From assembly GCF_000187895.1 (NCBI RefSeq), contig NZ_DS990133.1:124001-188000 (forward strand): DNA of 64,000 nt. Reading direction: 5' to 3'. This stretch comes from Phocaeicola plebeius DSM 17135 (GTDB lineage Bacteria; Bacteroidota; Bacteroidia; Bacteroidales; Bacteroidaceae). This document shows positions 16,716 through 25,129 of the stretch, piece after piece. Position 1 is the first letter of the stretch; every line of letters begins with the position of its first letter. Both the position numbers and the translations under genes were made by a program. The notes under the pieces were generated by a model. That model saw only the letters and a program-made list of their open reading frames with translations. It searched no databases and was not told the DNA's origin.

Positions 16716-17990
16716 TTATTCTTTAAAACGATCACCCCACAGGCTCACCATCCGCTCTTTCAGCTTCTGCTCGGAAGGATTATCCTGTGCATGCCAGATA
16801 CGCTGTGTACGAATCTCTTCCGGAAGGAAATCCTGCTTGACAAAATTTCCCTTATACGCATGCGCATACTTATAGTCCTTTCCATATCCCAATTGCTTCA
16901 TGAGTTTGGTAGGTGCATTGCGCAAATGTAGCGGAACCGGAAGGTTTCCCGTCTGCCGTACCAGCTCCAATGCCGAATTGATTCCTTCATAAGCCGAATT
17001 GCTTTTCGGACTGGTGGCCAGATACACCGTAGCTTCAGCCAATGGAATACGCCCTTCCGGCCACCCTATTTTCATCACTGCCTCAAAGGCCGCATTGGCC
17101 AGCAACAGTGCATTCGGATTGGCCAGACCAATATCTTCTGAAGCAGAAATTACCAGACGCCGGGCTATAAAGGCCGGATCTTCTCCTCCTTCTACCATAC
17201 GGGCCAGCCAGTACAAGGCTCCATCGGGATCACTGCCACGAATGGATTTGATGAAAGCGGAAACAATATCATAATGCATCTCGCCTTCCTTGTCATAGGC
17301 CAAAGGATTCTGCTGCAAGCTTGACACCACTTTTTCATCGGTTATAACCACCGGATTAGCTGTATCCGCTTCTATCACAAGCTCCAGAATGTTCAGTAAC
17401 TTACGCGCATCTCCTCCGGAGTAACGCAACATGGCATCCGTTTCCTTCAACTCCACCTGCCGTTCCTTCAATATCGGATCTTTGGTCAAGGCTAAATGAA
17501 GCAGTTCAAGCAAATCTTCCTTTTCCAGTGACTTGAGTACATACAACTGACACCGGGAAAGCAATGGCCGGATTACTTCGAACGACGGATTCTCGGTAGT
17601 GGCACCTATCAGCGTCACCACCCCCGTTTCGACCGCTCCTAACAATGAGTCCTGCTGTGACTTACTGAAACGGTGAATTTCATCAATAAACAATATCGGA
17701 CTTTGCTGAGAAAAGAAACGGTTGGCTTTTGCCTTTTCTATCACCTCACGCACTTCCTTCACTCCCGAAGTAACCGCACTCAGTGTATAAAAAGGAACTT
17801 CCTGCCGGTTCGCTACAATCTGTGCCAAAGTGGTCTTCCCCACTCCCGGCGGTCCCCACAAAATAAACGAAGAAATCCGCCCCGCTTCAATCATCCTGCG
17901 CAACACGGCCCCTTCTCCCACCAGATGTTTCTGGCCAATATATTCATCCAGCGTCTTCGGACGCATTCTTTCAGCCAATGGTTGTGCCAT
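16716..17990 (-). CDS. rarA: Replication-associated recombination protein A (RarA/MgsA)
   Basis: 424 residues. An AAA+ ATPase of the clamp-loader group that acts at stalled replication forks. Visible: the N-terminal ERMRPKTLDEYIGQKH, Walker A GPPGVGKTT, Walker B LFIDEIHRFSKSQQD, sensor region GATTENPSFEV and the C-terminal tetramerisation part (GYGKDYKYAH). The ATG at 17990 is chosen because conserved sequence begins right there and the promoter at 18015-18047 lies just upstream; a longer frame starting at 18113 would cross that promoter. It leads a three-gene operon. Confidence 0.95.
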   Translation of the reverse strand: MAQPLAERMRPKTLDEYIGQKHLVGEGAVLRRMIEAGRISSFILWGPPGVGKTTLAQIVANRQEVPFYTLSAVTSGVKEVREVIEKAKANRFFSQQSPILFIDEIHRFSKSQQDSLLGAVETGVVTLIGATTENPSFEVIRPLLSRCQLYVLKSLEKEDLLELLHLALTKDPILKERQVELKETDAMLRYSGGDARKLLNILELVIEADTANPVVITDEKVVSSLQQNPLAYDKEGEMHYDIVSAFIKSIRGSDPDGALYWLARMVEGGEDPAFIARRLVISASEDIGLANPNALLLANAAFEAVMKIGWPEGRIPLAEATVYLATSPKSNSAYEGINSALELVRQTGNLPVPLHLRNAPTKLMKQLGYGKDYKYAHAYKGNFVKQDFLPEEIRTQRIWHAQDNPSEQKLKERMVSLWGDRFKE

Positions 17991-18014
17991 AGTTCTACCT
18001 AAATTAATATCCCC

Positions 18015-18047
18015 CAAAGATACGGAAAGTTTCTGAATACACGCAAA
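18015..18047 (-). promoter_or_regulatory. rarA promoter (-7 and -33)
   Basis: On the minus strand TTTG (18047-18044), a 21-bp spacer and TATCTTTG (18022-18015). This is a full Bacteroides-type promoter 25 bp before the rarA ATG. Confidence 0.7.
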
Positions 18048-18112
18048 GAAAACCCGCGACGGCACACAAAAATCACACGATGAAACACAACTGAAATGCA
18101 AATGTAAGGGCA

Positions 18113-18322
18113 AAAAAAAAGGCGCTTTTCACAAAGGGCCTTTTTAAGTTTTCAATAGGTATTAGTTTTTTTTCTTAAGGTAAAAAGATTGTTTTCAGGA
18201 TAACGGCACAAAGATGCGGCCTTTTTTTCAGGTAACCAAATAAAAAAACATGTCATAAAACACATTCTGCGTTTTTTTTCATTTTCTTTCCTTTGGCATT
18301 ATTAACAACATGCATCTTTGCG
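18113..18322 (-). ncRNA. Candidate ~210-nt structured RNA beside rarA
   Basis: The 458-bp gap between rarA and glnS holds no open frame. On the minus strand it contains a TATCTTTG promoter element (18328-18335), a sequence able to fold, and a terminator ending in U-run (18116-18145). These lie before the separate rarA promoter. The RNA's 5' end GCGCAAAGATGC (18323-18312) pairs over 12 bp, with one G-U, to GCATCTTTGTGC (18217-18206). Inside, CCAAA pairs with TTTGG and AAAAAAA with TTTTTTT, giving a rod with a large internal bubble. A 6S-like RNA is possible; class is unassigned. Ends are estimates. Confidence 0.5.
18116..18145 (-). terminator. Terminator of the candidate ncRNA
   Basis: Minus strand: AAAAAGGC, one C-C mismatch, CTTT, loop GTGA, AAAG, then GCCTTTTT continuing to nine Ts at 18112-18120. 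It faces leftward and lies upstream of the rarA promoter. Confidence 0.7.
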
Positions 18323-18327
18323 CTCTA

Positions 18328-18335
18328 CAAAGATA
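18328..18335 (-). promoter_or_regulatory. -7 element of the candidate ncRNA
   Basis: TATCTTTG on the minus strand. No clear -33 was seen. Transcription would start near 18322, at the base of the predicted 12-bp helix. Confidence 0.5.
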
Positions 18336-18408
18336 AGCAAATTTAAGTAAAAGGATATGGCACCGAAGAAATATTCTTCCCATTTATCTATAAGGAGATT
18401 ATTTTTAC

Positions 18409-18416
18409 TATTTTTG
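18409..18416 (+). promoter_or_regulatory. -7 element for glnS
   Basis: TATTTTTG matches TAnnTTTG, 32 bp before the ATG at 18449. Confidence 0.55.
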
Positions 18417-18448
18417 CAGAGTTAAAAGAAAAAACAAAAAGTTTCCGT

Positions 18449-20188
18449 ATGACAGAAATAAATACAACCGAAAATTCAGAAAAGAAAAGCCTGAATTTCA
18501 TTGAGCAAATTGTAGAGAAAGACTTGCAGGAAGGTAAAAACGGTGGAAGAATTCAAACCCGTTTCCCGCCAGAGCCTAACGGATACTTGCACATCGGACA
18601 TGCAAAAGCCATTTGTCTGGACTTCGGAATCGCACAGCGATACGGAGGAACCTGTAACCTGCGTTTCGATGATACAAACCCGACGAAAGAAGATGTAGAA
18701 TATGTAGAAGCCATTAAGGAAGACATCCAGTGGCTGGGCTTCCAGTGGGGAAATGAATATTATGCTTCCGACTATTTCCAGCAACTCTGGGATTTCGCTA
18801 TCCGTCTTATCAAAGAAGGAAAGGCGTATGTAGACGAACAGACCTCGGAAGAAATTGCAGCCCAGAAAGGTACACCAACACAGCCGGGAACGGAAAGTCC
18901 TTATCGCAACCGCCCGATTGAGGAAAGCCTGGAACTGTTCCAGAAAATGAATGCCGGAGAAATTGAAGAAGGCAAGATGGTGCTGCGTGCCAAGATTGAC
19001 ATGGCCAACCCGAACATGCACTTCCGCGACCCGATTATCTACCGTGTGGTAAAAACTCCTCACCACCGTACCGGTGACAAATGGAAGGCTTACCCGATGT
19101 ATGACTTCGCACACGGACAGAGCGACTTCTTTGAAGGAGTAACACATTCACTGTGTACACTGGAATTCGTGGTACACCGTCCGCTTTACGACCTGTTTGT
19201 AGACTGGGTAAAAGACGGAAAAGACCTGGACGACAACCGCCCGCATCAGTATGAGTTCAACAAACTGAACCTGAGCTATACACTGATGAGCAAGCGTAAC
19301 CTGCTGACACTGGTAAAAGAAGGACTGGTAGACGGATGGGACGACCCACGTATGCCGACTATCTGCGGTTTCCGCCGTCGTGGATACTCTCCTGAGTCTA
19401 TCCGCAAATTCATTGACAAAATCGGATATACCACATACGATGCACTAAACGACTTTGCTTTGCTGGAAAGTGCCGTTCGTGAAGACCTGAATGCACGTTC
19501 TACCCGTGTATCTGCCGTACTGAATCCGGTGAAACTGATTCTGACCAACTATCCGGAAGGACAAGTGGAAGAAATGGAAGCCATCAACAATCCGGAAGAT
19601 TTGAGCGCCGGTACACATACCATTGAATTCAGCCGTGAATTGTGGATGGAACGCGATGACTTCATGGAAGATGCACCGAAGAAATATTTCCGTATGACTC
19701 CGGGACAGGAAGTTCGTCTGAAGAATGCCTACATCGTAAAATGCACAGGCTGCAAAAAAGACGAAAATGGAAATGTGGTGGAAGTGTATGCAGAATACGA
19801 CCCGAACACCAAGAGCGGTATGCCGGAAGCTAACCGTAAGGTGAAAGGAACACTCCACTGGGTAAGCTGCAACCACTGCCTGAAAGCAGAAGTACGTTTG
19901 TACGACCGCTTGTGGAAGGTAGAAAATCCGCGTGATGAAATGGCAGCAATCCGTGAAGCCAAGGGATGTTCTCCGCTGGAAGCCATGCAGGAAATGATTA
20001 ATCCAGACTCATTGAAAGTACTGAATGAATGCTACGTAGAAAAATTCCTGGCCGATGCCAAACCGCTCGACTATCTGCAGTTCCAGCGTATCGGTTACTT
20101 TAATGTAGACAAAGATTCTACTCCTGACCACCTGGTATTCAACCGCACCGTATCATTGAAAGATACATGGAGTAAAATCAACAAATAA
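18449..20188 (+). CDS. glnS: Glutaminyl-tRNA synthetase
   Basis: 579 residues. A class I synthetase that charges tRNA-Gln in the cytoplasm. The HIGH motif is in PEPNGYLHIGHAK (HIGH at 48-51), with the GlnRS-type proline-rich lead FPPEPNGYL; the KMSKS-like loop is YTLMSKRNLL. The C-terminal beta-barrel anticodon-binding region is intact and carries a CxxC...CxxC set (CTGCKKDENG and CNHCLKAE) typical of the Bacteroidetes enzyme. Its presence implies direct glutamine charging. Own promoter and terminator make it a single-gene unit. Confidence 0.97.
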   Translation: MTEINTTENSEKKSLNFIEQIVEKDLQEGKNGGRIQTRFPPEPNGYLHIGHAKAICLDFGIAQRYGGTCNLRFDDTNPTKEDVEYVEAIKEDIQWLGFQWGNEYYASDYFQQLWDFAIRLIKEGKAYVDEQTSEEIAAQKGTPTQPGTESPYRNRPIEESLELFQKMNAGEIEEGKMVLRAKIDMANPNMHFRDPIIYRVVKTPHHRTGDKWKAYPMYDFAHGQSDFFEGVTHSLCTLEFVVHRPLYDLFVDWVKDGKDLDDNRPHQYEFNKLNLSYTLMSKRNLLTLVKEGLVDGWDDPRMPTICGFRRRGYSPESIRKFIDKIGYTTYDALNDFALLESAVREDLNARSTRVSAVLNPVKLILTNYPEGQVEEMEAINNPEDLSAGTHTIEFSRELWMERDDFMEDAPKKYFRMTPGQEVRLKNAYIVKCTGCKKDENGNVVEVYAEYDPNTKSGMPEANRKVKGTLHWVSCNHCLKAEVRLYDRLWKVENPRDEMAAIREAKGCSPLEAMQEMINPDSLKVLNECYVEKFLADAKPLDYLQFQRIGYFNVDKDSTPDHLVFNRTVSLKDTWSKINK

Positions 20189-20249
20189 AAGTAAGGAGAT
20201 AAAAGCACTCCTTTATTACACTGATTTTAAGGAGTTAAAGAACTTATAA

Positions 20250-20287
20250 AAATGCCCTTGTGTTTGATTCAGAACGCAAGGGCATTT
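20250..20287 (+). terminator. glnS terminator
   Basis: Stem AAATGCCCTTG / CAAGGGCATTT (11 bp) with a 16-nt loop, followed by a T-rich stretch. Confidence 0.85.
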
Positions 20288-20292
20288 CTTTT

Positions 20293-20354
20293 CAAACGCT
20301 TCGACGTTTGAGTTCAAATGTACTTACATTTCATATCAAACGCACTTACGTTTT
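20293..20354. repeat. Three-unit palindrome array, 22-bp period
   Basis: Units start at 20293, 20315 and 20337, exactly 22 bp apart. Each is a 6-nt arm, 6-nt loop and 6-nt arm: CAAACG-CTTCGA-CGTTTG, CAAATG-TACTTA-CATTTC and CAAACG-CACTTA-CGTTTT, with 4-bp linkers. The second unit carries compensating changes (CG to TG, CG to CA), which keep the stem. The array follows the glnS terminator by 5 bp. Confidence 0.8.
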
Positions 20355-20452
20355 TTCACTCCTTCTCTTGCTCTCATGAAAAGCATAAAAAATACCGCTG
20401 AAAAGACTCTAAAAATCTCTCCAGCGGCATCGTATATCTATTAAGAAACTCC

Positions 20453-21367
20453 TTAGCGAACCGGTGTCTTAGCCGAAAGTTTCTCCAGGAAATACACTAA
20501 GAAAAAGCCTACCACCATCAGCACTACTGCTTCCGGCACATGCGCATTAGGCAATATATTGGTTTCTATCAATGGCTTTACTTCTCCGTGGCTGTCGACA
20601 AAAGTCTCTACCACCTCTTTCCAAGGCCAAACCTTATTCAGGGAGCCCAGCATAAATCCTGTCAGAACTGCCAGCGTAATATTACGGAAATGCGCCAACG
20701 CATACGACAAGATACGTGAAAAAGAAGTGATACCCACACAAGCACCTGCTCCAAATACAGCTATCACCACTACATCAAGCGTTTTCACTGCATCCATAAT
20801 GAAAAAATACTTGCCTAACAGCACCAGAATGAAACTACCGGAAATGCCCGGAAGAATCATGGCACAAATGGCAATGGCTCCACACAGGAAAATGAAAAGC
20901 AGATTAGAAGGTGTTTCAGCCGGAGTTGCCACGGTAATATAAAAAGCTACCACCGCCCCAATGACAAAAGCCACCCAGGTTTTCCAGCTCTTCCACTCTT
21001 TGATGTCTTTCGATACAAACCAGGTAGACGCCAGCACCAGTCCGAAGAAGAACGACCAGACCAATATCGGCTGATCCACCAATAACCAGGTGATGAGCTT
21101 AGCCAATGAAAAAACGCTGATACCGATACCTGCCAGCAAGAAAAACAAGAAATTACCATTGATTTTCTTCCAGAAAGCCGCCCATTTCCCAGAAAAGAAA
21201 AGTTTCAGGCTTTCCAGGTTAATACTTTTAATCGAATTAATCAATTCGTCATAAATACCTACAATAAAAGCAATGGTTCCTCCTGATACTCCGGGAACTA
21301 CATCGGCAGCTCCCATCCCCATTCCTTTTAACATCAGAACCGCATAGTCTTTCAGTTTTCGTTCCAT
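20453..21367 (-). CDS. DUF368 membrane protein (PopT-type undecaprenyl phosphate carrier family)
   Basis: 304 residues with about eight to nine transmembrane helices. The family start ADVVPGVSGGTIAFIVGIYDEL and the inner repeat AMILPGISGSFILVLLGKY are the DUF368 signature. Members of this family in other bacteria translocate the lipid carrier undecaprenyl phosphate back across the inner membrane for reuse in wall and surface-polysaccharide synthesis. The ATG at 21367 is preferred over a TTG one codon upstream. It is alone and divergent from tpx. A near-consensus TTACTTTG lies upstream. The role here is by family only. Confidence 0.85.
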   Translation of the reverse strand: MERKLKDYAVLMLKGMGMGAADVVPGVSGGTIAFIVGIYDELINSIKSINLESLKLFFSGKWAAFWKKINGNFLFFLLAGIGISVFSLAKLITWLLVDQPILVWSFFFGLVLASTWFVSKDIKEWKSWKTWVAFVIGAVVAFYITVATPAETPSNLLFIFLCGAIAICAMILPGISGSFILVLLGKYFFIMDAVKTLDVVVIAVFGAGACVGITSFSRILSYALAHFRNITLAVLTGFMLGSLNKVWPWKEVVETFVDSHGEVKPLIETNILPNAHVPEAVVLMVVGFFLVYFLEKLSAKTPVR

Positions 21368-21495
21368 CAATTTTTATCCATAAATGATTAGCGAATGCAA
21401 AGTAAGTGAAAAAAACGCTCGGAGTCACTATCTCCAAAAACATTTTATGGTTTTTGTTGTTATATTTATGACGAATATTCAAAAATAGAATCATT

Positions 21496-21999
21496 ATGGC
21501 TACAACTTTATTTCAAGGAACTCCCGTAACACTGGCCGGAGAGTTTATACAAAAAGGAGCGCTGGCTCCCGATTTTTCACTGGTAAAAGGTGATTTAAGC
21601 ACTTTTTCTCTGGCTGATGCCAAAGGAAAATTTGTAGTATTGAACATTTTCCCCAGCATGGACACTGGAGTATGCGCTGCTTCCGTACGTAAATTCAACA
21701 AACTGGCTGCCGGAATGGAAAATACACTGGTACTTGCTATTTCAAAAGACCTTCCGTTCGCACAAGGCCGTTTCTGTACGGCTGAAGGAATTGAACATGT
21801 CATACCTTTGTCTGACTTCCGCTATACTTCTACCTTCGGAAAGGATTACGGAGTGCTGATGACCAACGGCCCGCTGTGTGGACTATTGGCTCGCGCCGTG
21901 GTTATCCTCAATCCGGAAGGAAAAGTTATCTACACCCAGCTGGTTCCGGAAATCGTAGAGGAACCGGATTATGATGCCGCACTTGCTGCACTCAAATAA
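21496..21999 (+). CDS. tpx: Thiol peroxidase (Tpx)
   Basis: 167 residues, atypical 2-Cys peroxiredoxin. The peroxidatic cysteine is C60 ([15 protein letters not shown]) and the resolving cysteine C94 (QGRFCTAEG), the spacing found in E. coli Tpx (61 and 95). It reduces hydrogen peroxide and alkyl peroxides using thioredoxin, in the cytoplasm. The peroxidatic motif has DTGVC where many Tpx proteins have DTPVC. Single gene with a bidirectional terminator behind it. Confidence 0.95.
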   Translation: MATTLFQGTPVTLAGEFIQKGALAPDFSLVKGDLSTFSLADAKGKFVVLNIFPSMDTGVCAASVRKFNKLAAGMENTLVLAISKDLPFAQGRFCTAEGIEHVIPLSDFRYTSTFGKDYGVLMTNGPLCGLLARAVVILNPEGKVIYTQLVPEIVEEPDYDAALAALK

Positions 22000-22020
22000 A
22001 TTTAAAGGTATATAAATAAG

Positions 22021-22057
22021 AAAAGGGACAGTCCGTACTTTCACGCCTGTCCCTTTT
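22021..22057. terminator. Bidirectional terminator between tpx and manC
   Basis: Stem AAAAGGGACAG / CTGTCCCTTTT (11 bp) with a 15-nt loop. Confidence 0.85.
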
Positions 22058-22087
22058 CCTTTTTATCTATCTTCTATCAGTCCCTTC

Positions 22088-23152
22088 TTATTCTGCAGAA
22101 AATTCCTTGATTCGCTGTTCTTCCGTCAGACGGCATACCAGCAACGTATTATCTTTTTCAGCCACAATATACCCGTCAAGTCCCTGCACCACTACTTTCT
22201 TTTCCTGAGTAGCATGTACGATGCAATTTCGCGACTCATACATTTTTATATTCGAACCTATGCAGACATTGTTATGCGCATCACGTTTGGAGTTTTCATG
22301 AAGAGATCCCCACGTACCCAAATCACTCCATCCAAAAGAAGCAGGAAATACATAAATTTCATCTGCTTTTTCCATTACTGCATAGTCTACCGAAATATTT
22401 TCACATGTCGGGAAGAGTTCATCCACCATCTCCTGTTCCTTGTCTGTATAATAATAAGGGAGCAAGCGTTCGAACACCCTTGCCATGGCAGGTTGATATA
22501 CCCGGATGGCATTGACAATGGTATTGACATTCCATACAAAGATTCCTGCATTCCAGAAATAATTGCTGCGCTGCAAATAGCGTTCTGCCGTAGCCAAATC
22601 AGGTTTCTCACGGAACGCATCTACCCGATAAATTTCCTTATTGGAAGGACACGCCATCGACAAGTCTGCTTCAATATAGCCGTAACCTGTTTCCGGACGA
22701 TTGGCTTTCATACCCAATGTGACAATAGCATCCGAGTCGGCCGTAAACTTCATAGCCGATGTGACAACACGACCAAACTCACGTACGTTCATTACCACAT
22801 GGTCACTCGGTGTCACCACGATATTGGCCTTCGGATTACGTGCCTTGATTTTCCAACTCACATACGCAATACAAGGGGCTGTGTTACGGCGGCAAGGCTC
22901 CAACAAAATATGATCAACAGGAACCTCAGGGAGCTGTTCTTTTACAATCTCCGCATATTTGGCCGAGGTTACCACCCATACATTTTCCGGCAGGCACACA
23001 TCTTTAAAACGATCGACGGTCAATTGAATGAGCGTACGTCCACAACCCAGCACATCAATAAACTGCTTGGGCATCTCCGGGCTACTCATCGGCCAAAAGC
23101 GACTGCCTATGCCTCCGGCCATAATGACCACATGATTATTCATTGGATTCAT
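22088..23152 (-). CDS. manC: Mannose-1-phosphate guanylyltransferase
   Basis: 354 residues, nucleotidyltransferase only, without the C-terminal phosphomannose isomerase of bifunctional enzymes. It makes GDP-mannose from mannose 1-phosphate and GTP, the donor for mannose and fucose in surface glycans. Motifs: MAGGIGSRFWPMS (pyrophosphorylase loop), TPSDHVV, the FREKP segment and FWNAGIFVW. The ATG at 23152 follows a TAACTTTG element at 23177; an ATG three codons on is also possible. The gene is divergent from thiD with overlapping promoter regions. Confidence 0.93.
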   Translation of the reverse strand: MNPMNNHVVIMAGGIGSRFWPMSSPEMPKQFIDVLGCGRTLIQLTVDRFKDVCLPENVWVVTSAKYAEIVKEQLPEVPVDHILLEPCRRNTAPCIAYVSWKIKARNPKANIVVTPSDHVVMNVREFGRVVTSAMKFTADSDAIVTLGMKANRPETGYGYIEADLSMACPSNKEIYRVDAFREKPDLATAERYLQRSNYFWNAGIFVWNVNTIVNAIRVYQPAMARVFERLLPYYYTDKEQEMVDELFPTCENISVDYAVMEKADEIYVFPASFGWSDLGTWGSLHENSKRDAHNNVCIGSNIKMYESRNCIVHATQEKKVVVQGLDGYIVAEKDNTLLVCRLTEEQRIKEFSAE

Positions 23153-23176
23153 AACAAACTTTTCTTGGTAACTTCG

Positions 23177-23214
23177 CAAAGTTAACTCATTAATTTGAAT
23201 ATTTCCTATCTTTG
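23177..23214. promoter_or_regulatory. Divergent -7 elements for manC and thiD
   Basis: Minus-strand TAACTTTG at 23184-23177 points to manC and plus-strand TATCTTTG at 23207-23214 points to thiD. Only 22 bp separates them, so each polymerase footprint covers the other promoter. Confidence 0.6.
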
Positions 23215-23234
23215 CAAAAAATTATCAACTGAAA

Positions 23235-24068
23235 ATGAGAACATATCCATGCGTCCTGACCATCGCCGGATCTGACTGTAGCGGTGGTGCAGGCATACAA
23301 GCCGATATCAAAGCTATATCCGCCCTGGGAGCATACGCAGCCAGTGCCATTACTGCCATTACCGTGCAGAACACGCTCGGAGTAACAGGCATTCACCCCG
23401 TCCCCCCTGCTTACGTGAAAGGACAAATAGAGGCCGTTATGGACGACATACGTCCTAAAGCTGTAAAAATCGGAATGATCAATGATGCGGAAATCGTAAA
23501 GGTAATAGCAGAATCTATTCTCAAATATCATCCTGAATATGTGGTGTTCGACCCGGTTATGGTGTCGACCAGCGGATGCAAGCTGATGGAAGACGAAGCC
23601 ATCGAAGCCATCACTACCCGGCTTATTCCTCTGGCCAGCCTCATCACTCCTAATCTGAGTGAAGCGGAAATCCTGGCCGGACAAAAAATCAGCACTGTGG
23701 AAGACATGAAGCGTCAGGCAAAAGAAATGTTGAAACTAGGATGTAAAGGAGTGCTCATCAAAGGAGGACACCTGGACGGAGGACTGATGTGCGATGTGCT
23801 GCAAACGGCTACGGAAGAAGCCCCACACTTGTATACAGCCCCGAAAGTAGACAGCCGGAATACACACGGCACGGGATGTACCTTGTCTTCTGCCATCGCT
23901 ACATTCCTGGCATTGGGAGAACCCATGTCCGTAGCTGTAGAAAAAGCCAAACAATATGTATACAAAGGTATTGAATCTGGAAAAGACGTTTGCATCGGAG
24001 GCGGACACGGCCCGTTGAACCACTTCCACTCTCCCGTCGCCATGCACATTTTCGACAAAAACGAGTAA
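23235..24068 (+). CDS. thiD: Hydroxymethylpyrimidine/phosphomethylpyrimidine kinase
   Basis: 277 residues, ribokinase-like fold. It phosphorylates HMP to HMP-P and then HMP-PP for thiamine synthesis. Motifs: AGSDCSGGAGIQADIK at the N-terminus, DPVMVSTSG, the anion-hole region NTHGTGCTLSSAIA with catalytic residues and HFHSPVAMHIF at the end. It stands apart from other thiamine genes in this window, which fits a salvage role. Own promoter; fabD follows 60 bp later with its own -7 element. Confidence 0.95.
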   Translation: MRTYPCVLTIAGSDCSGGAGIQADIKAISALGAYAASAITAITVQNTLGVTGIHPVPPAYVKGQIEAVMDDIRPKAVKIGMINDAEIVKVIAESILKYHPEYVVFDPVMVSTSGCKLMEDEAIEAITTRLIPLASLITPNLSEAEILAGQKISTVEDMKRQAKEMLKLGCKGVLIKGGHLDGGLMCDVLQTATEEAPHLYTAPKVDSRNTHGTGCTLSSAIATFLALGEPMSVAVEKAKQYVYKGIESGKDVCIGGGHGPLNHFHSPVAMHIFDKNE

Positions 24069-24085
24069 TATCTCAAAAGAATCAT

Positions 24086-24093
24086 TACCTTTG
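24086..24093 (+). promoter_or_regulatory. -7 element for fabD
   Basis: TACCTTTG matches TAnnTTTG, 35 bp before the ATG at 24129. Confidence 0.6.
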
Positions 24094-24128
24094 CAGACAA
24101 TAACTTATAAACAAGAAAGATAATCATT

Positions 24129-25016
24129 ATGAAAGCATTTGTATTTCCTGGACAAGGAGCACAATTCGTAGGTATGGGAAAAGACCTGTACGAAAACTCT
24201 CCGCTCGCTAAAGAATTATTCGAGAAAGCCAATGATATTTTAGGTTATCGCATTACAGACATCATGTTCGAAGGTACTGACGAAGATTTGCGTCAGACTA
24301 AGGTGACACAGCCTGCCGTATTCCTGCACTCTGTAATCTCTGCCTTGTGCATGGGCGACGCTTTCCAGCCGGAAATGACTGCCGGACACTCTTTGGGCGA
24401 ATTTTCTGCCTTGGTAGCTGCCGGTGCTTTGTCATTCGAAGACGGATTGAAACTGGTGTATGCACGTGCCATGGCTATGCAGAAAGCATGCGAAGCTCAG
24501 CCGTCAACCATGGCTGCCATCATCGCATTGCCTGATGAGAAAGTAGAAGAAATCTGTGCTTCAGTTGCCGCTGAAGGAGAAGTTTGTGTGGCAGCCAACT
24601 ACAACTGCCCGGGACAGATTGTTATTTCTGGTAGCATCGAAGGTATCAACAAGGCTTGCGAACTGATGAAAGCTGCAGGTGCCAAACGTGCCCTCCCGCT
24701 GAAAGTGGGTGGTGCGTTCCACTCTCCACTGATGGACCCTGCTAAAGTGGAACTGGAAGCTGCTATCAACGCTACTGAATTCCACACCCCGAAATGCCCG
24801 ATTTATCAGAACGTGGATGCACTTCCACACACTGATCCGGCTGAAATCAAGAAGAATCTGGTGGCACAGCTTACCGCTTCTGTACGCTGGACACAGACTG
24901 TACAGCAGATGATTGCTGACGGAGCTGATGACTTCACAGAATGTGGTCCGGGTGCAGTATTGCAGGGATTGATCAAGAAAATCAACAAAGACGCCAATGC
25001 GCATGGAATAGCATAA
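24129..25016 (+). CDS. fabD: Malonyl-CoA:ACP transacylase
   Basis: 295 residues. It transfers malonyl from CoA to acyl carrier protein, the entry step of type II fatty-acid synthesis in the cytoplasm. The oxyanion loop FPGQGAQ (6-12), catalytic S88 in GHSLGEF and H198 in GGAFHSPLM are visible. It is placed alone, not in a fab cluster, with its own promoter and an unusually elaborate terminator. Confidence 0.97.
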   Translation: MKAFVFPGQGAQFVGMGKDLYENSPLAKELFEKANDILGYRITDIMFEGTDEDLRQTKVTQPAVFLHSVISALCMGDAFQPEMTAGHSLGEFSALVAAGALSFEDGLKLVYARAMAMQKACEAQPSTMAAIIALPDEKVEEICASVAAEGEVCVAANYNCPGQIVISGSIEGINKACELMKAAGAKRALPLKVGGAFHSPLMDPAKVELEAAINATEFHTPKCPIYQNVDALPHTDPAEIKKNLVAQLTASVRWTQTVQQMIADGADDFTECGPGAVLQGLIKKINKDANAHGIA

Positions 25017-25038
25017 TCAGGCCATGAGTCTGACAAGG

Positions 25039-25099
25039 GCACGAATTATACAAAGCAGACGGATTCTCTTTTTTATCCGTGCGAAAGTATAATTCGTGC
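25039..25099 (+). terminator. fabD terminator with nested hairpin
   Basis: Outer stem GCACGAATTATAC / GTATAATTCGTGC (13 bp) followed by TTTTTT, with an inner stem ACGGAT / ATCCGT. Confidence 0.85.
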
Positions 25100-25129
25100 T
25101 TTTTTCGTTTTTAAAATTATTCAAGCAAT

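Noticed and set aside
17988..18113. 41-residue N-terminal extension of RarA
   Set aside because: It crosses the full rarA promoter and ends in the T-run of the ncRNA terminator; conserved sequence begins at 17990.
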